From: Kaiparowitsia implicata GSE-PSE-MK54-09C
Lineage (GTDB): Bacteria > Cyanobacteriota > Cyanobacteriia > Elainellales > Elainellaceae
Length of the DNA stretch: 64,000 nucleotides
Reading direction: 5' to 3'
Assembly: GCA_019359435.1 (NCBI GenBank)
Contig: JAHHHI010000083.1
Coordinates: 1-64,000, forward strand
The translations under genes and the position numbers were made by a program. Positions 26,260-33,258 of the stretch are shown one piece after another; position 1 is the stretch's first letter; every line of letters begins with the position of its first letter. A model generated the notes under the pieces. It was not told the DNA's origin. It saw nothing but the letters and a program-made list of their open reading frames with translations, and made no database searches.

Positions 26260-26357
26260 CAGAATGTATCCAATATCTCTAGCTTCAAAAGAGGGTTCCC
26301 TGGATCACCTCTGGCTCCAATAACTTGGGTGGCCAAAACAGACCAAGTACAACCCAA

Positions 26358-26390
26358 GTGTTTTATGGGAACACCGTGCCCATAAAACAC
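26358..26390. terminator. 12-bp hairpin at the 3' end of the DUF488 operon
   Basis: GTGTTTTATGGG (26358-26369) and CCCATAAAACAC (26379-26390) are perfect inverted copies. The hairpin overlaps the last codons and stop of the upstream gene on the minus strand. No T-run follows, so it may stabilise the transcript end rather than terminate it. Confidence 0.55.
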
Positions 26391-27097
26391 AACGTGTCTT
26401 TTTTGTGACTACAGATCTCGTCAAAAAATTTACGGCGAACATTCTGAGCAGCCTGTTCTTCATTGCCTAGACGAGCTACTTCATTCAACCAAAGTACCCC
26501 CAGTTCCCAGTCTTCAATCATAGCATTATGAGGTTTGTGGCTGTCTTCGCACTCAAACACATAACTGAATTTATAAGGTATTTTTCGGAGTGGCTTCTGC
26601 ACTGGACCAAAGAGTGTTAGTTGGTCAAAGAGTGACTGCCATTCGGGTTTCCAGTCTGGCTCAGCAGGCTCAATTTTGAGATCTAGAACTCTAGTAGGTC
26701 GAACAATTCCAAGAGAAGTAAGATCTAAATCATGCAGTTCCTTGAGCTGCTTCACTGTGCTAAGAGGCATTCGGTCGATAATTTGACGCCGATCTCGCCA
26801 TCCGTTCTTGGTCGACAAGGGTTCGCCCAGCACACGGAGAGAATCTAAATCAGGCTTTCTACTTTCCTTTCGCCGATCATTTCCCTGACCTCGTGGCAAT
26901 AAATTTACTTCTACCCACTGGTACTTACGAAACTGCTGATTTCTAGGTCTATAGCGATAATCAATTGGGTAAAGCCTCACCCGTTCATAATTTTCAGTAA
27001 TGCCAGCAGTACAAACCAATTCTTGATATCCCTGTGATGGATGAGGATAAGTCATCACAGTGATGAGAACTTTAGTTTTCGCTGAATGAGCGTTCAT
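26363..27097 (-). CDS. Uncharacterised protein encoded with a DUF488 protein
   Basis: 244 residues. No named domain recognised. Notable parts are the N-terminal strand pattern KVLITVMTYPHPSQGYQELV, a charged RYRPRNQQFRKYQWVEVNLL stretch, and a C-terminal helical segment. Its ATG overlaps the stop of the DUF488 gene by four bases (ATGA at 27094-27097), so the two are translationally coupled and presumably act together. The composition is soluble and slightly basic. The setting among toxin-antitoxin and nuclease remnants suggests a defence or stress role; this is inference. Confidence 0.72.
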   Translation of the reverse strand: MNAHSAKTKVLITVMTYPHPSQGYQELVCTAGITENYERVRLYPIDYRYRPRNQQFRKYQWVEVNLLPRGQGNDRRKESRKPDLDSLRVLGEPLSTKNGWRDRRQIIDRMPLSTVKQLKELHDLDLTSLGIVRPTRVLDLKIEPAEPDWKPEWQSLFDQLTLFGPVQKPLRKIPYKFSYVFECEDSHKPHNAMIEDWELGVLWLNEVARLGNEEQAAQNVRRKFFDEICSHKKDTLCFMGTVFP

Positions 27098-27966
27098 GAC
27101 TCATACCCGAGATGCTGAATGGGTAAATTCAGCACGCCAGTGAGGTGATAGGCTAAAACATTACGGTGGCAATATTGTGGGTTTGCTTCCATGCAGACCA
27201 AAACACTGGGTTTTGATTGCAGAAGCAATTGAACAGCTTCTAGATCTTCACCTCGATTGGGCAAGTCTTCACGATAGTTCTCAAAAAGTGATGTGTAGCT
27301 TTCGGTTGAGTGTAAATCCGTCCTAGCAGCGCTGGAAATTCCCAATCCAGGAAAATGCTGATAATCAATGTCGAGGGAACTACAAATCTTCTGTAGAGTA
27401 CTTTTGTGAAAGCCGTAGCGGCGAGAAACTGGGTTACGGCGAACATCAATAAATCGGCGAATGCCTGACCGCATCAGTAGATTCAAAAACTCATCAACAG
27501 TTTTGCCCTCATAGCCAGCGGTGTAGATGGCTAAATCAGCTGTAGGACGCTCTATGTTTCGTCTACCAGGCAAGTCGCTATTGACGGTAAACCAGGGGTA
27601 TTTTGCATAAACTGCGTCAATTAAGGCTGCCCCAGACAGTTGGCCGTACTGCTGAGTAATACTTGTAACATCTTGAATAATCGACTTTGGTAGATTATTC
27701 TGCTGCCCATGTCCATAGGATGTTAAGTGCCAGCTACTTTGACCTGTCTTTTCTACAAGCCCATTGCGCACTAAGGCATCAGTTTCTCGATTGAGCGTAA
27801 AGGAAAAAGGACCGTATCGGTAAGGAATAAATTGGTAAAAGGTCTTGCCCCCATGGGAAGGAGTCTCTTGACCAAGCAAAAAAGCCCACTTCATGATTTG
27901 CAGAGTGGAGGCTTCCCCCCCCACTTGCTGGAGTATGGCTAATAATGCTTGTTGCCGATGGAGCAC
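27094..27966 (-). CDS. DUF488-family protein with an N-terminal winged-helix/Panacea-like domain
   Basis: 290 residues in two parts. The N-terminal 110 residues (LQIMKWAFLLGQETPSHGGK, YRYGPFSFTLNRETDALVRN) resemble the Panacea/SocA-type region found in antitoxins and adaptors. The rest is DUF488: IYTAGYEGKTVDEFLNLL, FIDVRRNPVSRRYGFHKSTL and VLVCMEANPQYCHRNVLAYH, whose CHR motif is diagnostic. DUF488 function is unresolved. Co-translated with the 244-residue protein that follows. The fused domain order and operon suggest a two-component accessory system. Confidence 0.8.
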   Translation of the reverse strand: MLHRQQALLAILQQVGGEASTLQIMKWAFLLGQETPSHGGKTFYQFIPYRYGPFSFTLNRETDALVRNGLVEKTGQSSWHLTSYGHGQQNNLPKSIIQDVTSITQQYGQLSGAALIDAVYAKYPWFTVNSDLPGRRNIERPTADLAIYTAGYEGKTVDEFLNLLMRSGIRRFIDVRRNPVSRRYGFHKSTLQKICSSLDIDYQHFPGLGISSAARTDLHSTESYTSLFENYREDLPNRGEDLEAVQLLLQSKPSVLVCMEANPQYCHRNVLAYHLTGVLNLPIQHLGYES

Positions 27967-28059
27967 CTTCGATCCTTCTTAGTTCATTTGTATTGTATTC
28001 TCAACTGCACGCAAGCAACTAGGCCAACTAAAAACCTAAGGTTCAGCACTACTACTAGT

Positions 28060-28308
28060 CTAATCATCACTCTTCAGCACTTCGCCTAAATAAAGCTGTA
28101 CAAACTCTTCAGCAGCCGCGTGACTTAGGGATTTTAGCGCTTTAACGATATCTAACAACGTCTCAGCTGTTGGATCTCGCATCTCGTGAACCCACCGATA
28201 GACGTTGGTACGCTCTACGCCCAGTGTCTTGGCGAGGCTGTATTGGCTGACGTTGTACTTCTCTAAAACGTGCTTGAGCACCTGACCTGCTTTACCCATG
28301 AGCTTCAT
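28060..28308 (-). CDS. XRE-family repressor, module copy B
   Basis: 82 residues (MKLMGKAGQVLKHVLEKYNV) with helix-turn-helix SQYSLAKTLGVERTNVYRWV, RDPTAETLLDIVKALKSLS and an acidic helical tail. It is the paralogue of the regulator at 24516-24767. MGKAG at 28299 is an alternative start matching the other copy. Divergent from the 82-aa gene at 28422, with three direct repeats between them. It probably recognises those repeats. Confidence 0.87.
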   Translation of the reverse strand: MKLMGKAGQVLKHVLEKYNVSQYSLAKTLGVERTNVYRWVHEMRDPTAETLLDIVKALKSLSHAAAEEFVQLYLGEVLKSDD

Positions 28309-28334
28309 GGTGTCAGAGGTTCAGGACTTAGTAA

Positions 28335-28401
28335 ACGAATGCCTAATAGTTGACGAATACCTAGTGGATGACTATAGTTATTTCTATTCCTAATGGTTCA
28401 C
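28335..28401. promoter_or_regulatory. Operator/promoter of module B: three direct repeats with embedded promoter
   Basis: ACGAATGCCTAATAGTTG (28335-28352), ACGAATACCTAGTGGATG (28353-28370) and a looser third copy at 28385-28401 (TATTCCTAATGGTTCAC). A -35 TTGACG (28350-28355) and -10 TATAGT (28373-28378), 17 bp apart, are interleaved with them and point to the 82-aa gene. Confidence 0.7.
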
Positions 28402-28421
28402 GCATTTCAGAGGTACTCGTC

Positions 28422-28670
28422 ATGCCGCGCGCATTTATCCCTTCAGCCCTGGCTGATCCCGCATTCCACGTCACCATCGAACCTGCCGTCAAGCCGGGAC
28501 AGGAAGTGATTCGCATCTTGGTGATTGGCAGCGTCCACGGTGTAGAGCGCATCGTCCACGAACTCTACCGCCTTGGCTTTGCCGAAGTGCCTGAATGGAG
28601 CAAGCCCCTGCCCACTGGGCGCATCAACGAAATCATGCGGGTGCTGACTCGTTATGTCGTGGTGAAGTAG
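28422..28670 (+). CDS. 82-residue protein of unknown function, module copy B
   Basis: MPRAFIPSALADPAFHVTIE through RVLTRYVVVK, differing from copy A at only five of 82 residues (positions 3, 9, 15, 23 and 63). Near-identity continues about 30 bases past the stop codon (GTGAACTATAGCCGTGC), while the sequences upstream of the ATG are unrelated. A possible ribosome binding site AGAGG lies 10 bases upstream. The function is unknown; see copy A for structure. Confidence 0.82.
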   Translation: MPRAFIPSALADPAFHVTIEPAVKPGQEVIRILVIGSVHGVERIVHELYRLGFAEVPEWSKPLPTGRINEIMRVLTRYVVVK

Positions 28671-28758
28671 TGAACTATAGCCGTGCTAGCCCCGTCTTGG
28701 GGGCGATGGTGCTCGTCTGGGGGCGATCGCCCCCACCTATCTAAATCTCACTCATGAC

Positions 28759-31518
28759 TTACAGAACATAGGCAACGGTGACACCCGTGCCGCCGTCAGC
28801 TTTTTCCGCCGGTTCAAACCGCTCAATTTGAGGATGCTGCTTGAGAAATTCATGGACGCCCTGGCGTAGTTTGCCCGTGCCATGGCCGTGGATGATCCAC
28901 AGTGGCCCCATATCTGCACTGGCGATCGCCCGATCCAGCACAATCTCGGCATCAGCGACGCGGCTACCGCGCAGATCCACCGTATTGCGGCTAGTGCGCA
29001 CAGTGGGCACCGTGGGGGGCGCAGGGGGGGCAATTACAGGCTGCGGGTCAGGCTTTCGGGTTTCTTTGACGGGCTCTCTTTTCGGCGGCAACTCGGCTTT
29101 TTCGCCCTGCAATGACTCCACATCGGCCAGAGCGACCGACATTTTCATGATCCCGAAGCGCACCATCAACTCACCGTTGGCGTCGGCCTGGGTTAGGACT
29201 TCGGCAGTCTGCCCCAAGCGGGGAATGCGGACGCGATCGCCCGCCTGAGGCCGAAACCCCGGCTTAGGCTTGGGGGGCTGTTGCTGGGAGGGCAGGCGGC
29301 GAGCGGCAATCTGCTCCACCGATTCGGTTGCCTGCTGGGCCTCTTGGGCTGAGGTGTTGCCGCGCTGCAAGCGGCGAATCACCCCCGCGATTTCTCCCTT
29401 GGCTTGGGCGATCGCCCGCTGCACTTCGAGTTCTTGCTGCTGCTTTAGCTCGCGCTCCTTATGCGCCAGCAGCTCGGCGCGGCGGGCAATTTCGCGGTGA
29501 AGCTGCTCTGTTTGGCGTAGGAGGTCTGCCGCCGCCGCATTTTTTTCTTCTTGTTGACGGCGCTGCTGCTCTAGGCCCGCAATCACCTGGTTTACATCTT
29601 GTGTGGCGCCCACGCCCAGGGTTTGCTGCGCCGCCTGCACAATGGCCGCGTCTAGCCCCAGCCGCTGGGCAATGGTCAGCGCGTTAGAACGCCCCGGAAT
29701 GCCCCACAGCAGCCGATAGGTCGGAGCCAACTGCACATCGTCGAACTCTACGGAGGCGTTTTCGAATCGTGCGTCGTCATATTTCAGCGCCTTTAGCTCG
29801 CCAAAGTGGGTGGTAGCGACCGTCAGCAGGGCGTGGTCTGCCAGATGGCGCAGCAGGGCGATCGCCAGCGCACTCCCCTCGGTGGGGTCTGTGCCTGCGC
29901 CCACTTCATCCAGCAGCACTAGCGCAGGAGAGAGGGCAGGGGACGCCGCCGGAACCCGATTGGGATGATCCACGTTGAGCGTCTGTGTCTCTTCCTTCTC
30001 TGAGGCCTCAGACGCTAAGGACTCAATCAGGGCAGACGGTTCACTACTGTCTACATCGGTAGGAGGGATGGACGTGAACCCTTTTGCGAACGCTGTAGAA
30101 GACTCTGACGCCTCAGTTGAGTCCCGCGTGACGGCTGGGGAAGACGCCGCTGCCGAAACCGCCAGCGCCTCCAAAATTCGCCCAATGCGGCGAATATGGC
30201 CTGAAAAGGTGGAGAGGCTTTGCTGCAAGGACTGCTCATCTCCAATATCGGCGAGCACCTGCTCAAACCACGGCAGTTCCACGGGCTCGCGGGCGGGGAC
30301 AAAGAGCCCTGCCTTAGCCATGAGGGCTGCTAGCCCCAAGGTTTTGAGGGTGACGGTTTTGCCGCCTGTGTTGGGGCCGGTGATAGCCACCACCCGCAGA
30401 TGCGGCTGGATCACCAAATCGATGGGCACCACGGCTGTGCCCTGTTCATGTTGCTGCTGCCACACCAGCAGGGGATGGCGCAATTGGCGCAGCACAATAG
30501 GCTCTGAGTTGGTCTTTGAGGTGGGTGTTGCAGGGTGGGCCGTGGCATTCGAGCTGTCTGGGGCGAAGGGCACAAACCGGGGTGGATTGGCCCCCAGCCA
30601 CAGGGAGTAGCGGGCGCGAGCGGTGGCGAGATCAATCAAGGTGGCGATCGCCAATAGCTCTTCCAAATCTTCTTGCACTGCCGCCACCTGCTCTGACAGC
30701 GCCCGACGCACCGCTTCTTCTTCGGCCTGTTCTTGCCGCAGCAACTGCCGCATTTGGTTGCCCAGGCTGACGATGGCATGGGGTTCGACATACAGCGTGG
30801 CGCCGCTGGTAGACGCATCGTGCACCACGCCGGGGATGGCATCCTTTTGCGGGGCTTTGACAGGCAGCACAAAGCGATCGCCCCGCTGAGTAATCAGCGA
30901 CTCTTGCAGGGCATTGGCCTGCCGCTGCATAATGCCATTCAGAATTTGATAGATGCGATCGCGCTGGTGTTTGAGCTGCTCTCGAATGCCCGCCAGTTTA
31001 ACGCTGGCGCGGTCTGCAACTTGTGCCCGTTCGTCGATGCAGCGGTGAATCTCTTGCTCGAGGTCGGGATAGGTGCGCAGGGGCGACACGAGCGCCTGCA
31101 GGGTCGGCACCGGGTCTTGATTGTCGATGGTGCGACGAAGCTGACGGACGCCCGCTAACGTGGTGGCGATCGCCAATAGCTCTTCTCCCCGCAGCACCCC
31201 CTGCAGGCCCGCCCGTTCCACGGCATCCCCAATGTCGTGAATGCCGTCAAACGTGAGCCCACCAGGCAGGGTGGTCTCTAACAGATACGCTTCGGTGGTT
31301 TGAGCCAGCAGTGCTGCACTGTCTGTGGGGCAAGTGGGCAGCAGCAAAGACCGGGCGGCGATCGCCCCCAGCTTGGTCGCGGCAAAGGTTGCCACCTGCT
31401 GACACAGGCGCGGCCATTCCAGTAAGTTCAGTGTTTCTTGTTGGATGGGGGAGAGGTCTGTCAAGGTCTGGCGTTGGGGAATGAAGAGAGCGGGAATGCC
31501 GCCGGAGTATCTTCCCAT
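28759..31518 (-). CDS. mutS2: Endonuclease MutS2 with a large insertion in the ATPase domain
   Basis: MutS2 is a MutS-like ATPase with a C-terminal Smr nuclease domain that binds branched DNA, suppresses recombination, and in Bacillus acts on collided ribosomes. Walker A is ITGPNTGGKTVTLKTLG (about 378-394) and Walker B ALVLLDEVGAGTDPTEGSAL (about 528-547). The Smr domain is at the end (TVDLRGSRVADAEIVLDRAI and IIHGHGTGKLRQGVHEFL). Length is 919 residues against about 790 usually. The excess is largely a Ser/Ala/Glu-rich stretch of roughly 80 residues (about 447-525) between the two Walker motifs. Confidence 0.94.
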   Translation of the reverse strand: MGRYSGGIPALFIPQRQTLTDLSPIQQETLNLLEWPRLCQQVATFAATKLGAIAARSLLLPTCPTDSAALLAQTTEAYLLETTLPGGLTFDGIHDIGDAVERAGLQGVLRGEELLAIATTLAGVRQLRRTIDNQDPVPTLQALVSPLRTYPDLEQEIHRCIDERAQVADRASVKLAGIREQLKHQRDRIYQILNGIMQRQANALQESLITQRGDRFVLPVKAPQKDAIPGVVHDASTSGATLYVEPHAIVSLGNQMRQLLRQEQAEEEAVRRALSEQVAAVQEDLEELLAIATLIDLATARARYSLWLGANPPRFVPFAPDSSNATAHPATPTSKTNSEPIVLRQLRHPLLVWQQQHEQGTAVVPIDLVIQPHLRVVAITGPNTGGKTVTLKTLGLAALMAKAGLFVPAREPVELPWFEQVLADIGDEQSLQQSLSTFSGHIRRIGRILEALAVSAAASSPAVTRDSTEASESSTAFAKGFTSIPPTDVDSSEPSALIESLASEASEKEETQTLNVDHPNRVPAASPALSPALVLLDEVGAGTDPTEGSALAIALLRHLADHALLTVATTHFGELKALKYDDARFENASVEFDDVQLAPTYRLLWGIPGRSNALTIAQRLGLDAAIVQAAQQTLGVGATQDVNQVIAGLEQQRRQQEEKNAAAADLLRQTEQLHREIARRAELLAHKERELKQQQELEVQRAIAQAKGEIAGVIRRLQRGNTSAQEAQQATESVEQIAARRLPSQQQPPKPKPGFRPQAGDRVRIPRLGQTAEVLTQADANGELMVRFGIMKMSVALADVESLQGEKAELPPKREPVKETRKPDPQPVIAPPAPPTVPTVRTSRNTVDLRGSRVADAEIVLDRAIASADMGPLWIIHGHGTGKLRQGVHEFLKQHPQIERFEPAEKADGGTGVTVAYVL

Positions 31519-31987
31519 TATTGCGCGGGATCTTTCAGATGCTCTACCTCCTCAGCCGGATCGGTGACTCGGGGGCTTTCCTGTCCATGGACGTTCTGTC
31601 TATGGACGTTCGGTTAGAGTGCTCCAACACAATAAGCATCCAGCGTAAAAGCCCATCGTCAGAGAGGCTTCGCGTCGCTCAACCTGACATGGCGTGTCAT
31701 TCCGATCGAAAGGAGGACTCTCAACTGGATAACTCTGGATAACTATTTTCTTGGAACACTCTTAGTTCACCTGACGGCCTGTTCGTGCTCCCCGGTGGAA
31801 ACAAGGCATCCCGCACTGGCAGGTGCGCTTGCGATAGATTAAAAGCAATGCTCTAGATGCGTTGTGGAGTCCACTCGCGGTTGCGGGCAGCGCGGTCGGC
31901 AGGTTCACCCCTGGGGAAAATAGCGCCACGCAATTATCTTGATTCAGGTTGTCTGAGGAATACTCTATCTTCGGTTGTCTTTCCACC
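31519..31987. other. Divergent spacer between mutS2 and cysteine desulfurase
   Basis: 469 bp. TGTCYATGGACGTTC occurs twice in tandem at about 31582-31611, and a short repeat CTGGATAACT near 31725-31743. A 73-codon plus-strand frame at 31521 lacks any coding character I trust. Confidence 0.45.
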
Positions 31988-33157
31988 ATGCTTCATCGCC
32001 CTATTTATCTCGACTGTCATGCCACCACGCCCCTAGATGAGCGGGTGCTAGAAGCCATGCTGCCCTATTTTCGCGAGCAGTTTGGCAATCCTGCTAGCAG
32101 CGGTCATGCCTATGGCTGGGCAGCCGCAGCAGCCGTGACACAGGCTCGGGAGACCCTGGCAGCGGCGATCCATGCAGAGCCTGAAGAGATGATCTTTACC
32201 AGCGGTGCGACAGAATCTAACAATTTGGCGATTAAGGGAGTGGCAGAAGCCTACTTCAGCCAAGGCCGACACCTGATCACCCTAGCGACAGAGCACCGTG
32301 CGGTGCTTGATCCCTGTGCTTACCTAGAGTCTCTCGGGTTTGAGGTGACTTATCTGCCCGTGCAGGCTGATGGTCGGATCGATCTAGAGCAGCTCGAAGC
32401 GGCGATTCGCCCTGACACGATTTTGGTGTCGGTCATGGCGGCTAACAACGAAATTGGGGTGCTGCACCCGCTGGCGGCGATCGGGGCACTCTGCCATCGA
32501 CGGAACGTGCTGTTTCATACCGATGCGGCTCAGGCGATTGGCAAGGTGCCGCTGGATGTGCAGGCGATGCAGATTGATTTGCTGTCGCTGACGGCGCACA
32601 AAGTCTATGGCCCTAAGGGGATTGGCTCGCTGTATGTGCGGCGCAAGCAGCCTCGGGTGCAGTTGGCACCGCAGTTGCACGGGGGTGGGCAGGAGCGGGG
32701 GCTGCGCTCGGGCACGCTCTATCCGCCGCAGATTGTGGGGTTTGCCAAGGCGATAGAGTTGGCGATCGCCCATCAGGTGACTGAAAACCAGCGCATTGAT
32801 ACCTTGCGCGATCGCCTTTGGCAGGCGCTTCAGGCTATAGACGGCATCCATCTCAACGGACACCCCACCCATCGGCTCGCGGGCAACCTCAATGTGCGGG
32901 TAGACGGTGTGGATGGGCAGGCGCTGTTGTTGGGGCTTCAGCCAGTGGTGGCGGTGTCGTCGGGGTCGGCCTGCAGCAGCACCACTACCGCGCCCTCCCA
33001 TGTGCTGACGGCCCTCGGGCTATCTGCCCCGCAGGCCTATGCCTCGATTCGGTTTGGACTGGGGCGCTTTACCACCGCAGCCGAGATTGACCAAGTGGCA
33101 CAGCATGTCACCACAACGGTGCGTAGCTTGCGGCAGGCTGTGGGTCAAGCGGTTTAA
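31988..33157 (+). CDS. Cysteine desulfurase (IscS/NifS-like, class V aminotransferase)
   Basis: 389 residues from ATG 31988 (MLHRPIYLDCHATTPLDERV). A PLP enzyme that removes sulfur from cysteine for iron-sulfur clusters and thiolation. Visible are the N-terminal YLDCHATTPLD, the PLP-region TSGATESNN, the Schiff-base Lys in LTAHKVYGPKGIGSLYVRR, and the persulfide-forming Cys loop SSGSACSSTTTAPSHVLTALG, which is of the long-loop group I type. It stands apart from other iron-sulfur genes. An upstream TTG would add 13 residues. Confidence 0.94.
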   Translation: MLHRPIYLDCHATTPLDERVLEAMLPYFREQFGNPASSGHAYGWAAAAAVTQARETLAAAIHAEPEEMIFTSGATESNNLAIKGVAEAYFSQGRHLITLATEHRAVLDPCAYLESLGFEVTYLPVQADGRIDLEQLEAAIRPDTILVSVMAANNEIGVLHPLAAIGALCHRRNVLFHTDAAQAIGKVPLDVQAMQIDLLSLTAHKVYGPKGIGSLYVRRKQPRVQLAPQLHGGGQERGLRSGTLYPPQIVGFAKAIELAIAHQVTENQRIDTLRDRLWQALQAIDGIHLNGHPTHRLAGNLNVRVDGVDGQALLLGLQPVVAVSSGSACSSTTTAPSHVLTALGLSAPQAYASIRFGLGRFTTAAEIDQVAQHVTTTVRSLRQAVGQAV

Positions 33158-33258
33158 TCTTGGCTCGTGTTGGGACAGTTGGGGAGCTGATCCCGAGCTT
33201 GCTGATCCCAAACTCAGGGTGGCTGAATTGAGTATGCATCTGAAGGAGAACTAGGGGA

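Noticed and set aside
31521-31742. A 73-codon plus-strand frame between mutS2 and the cysteine desulfurase
   Set aside because: Contains a tandem DNA repeat translated as LSMDVLSMDV and no recognisable features.
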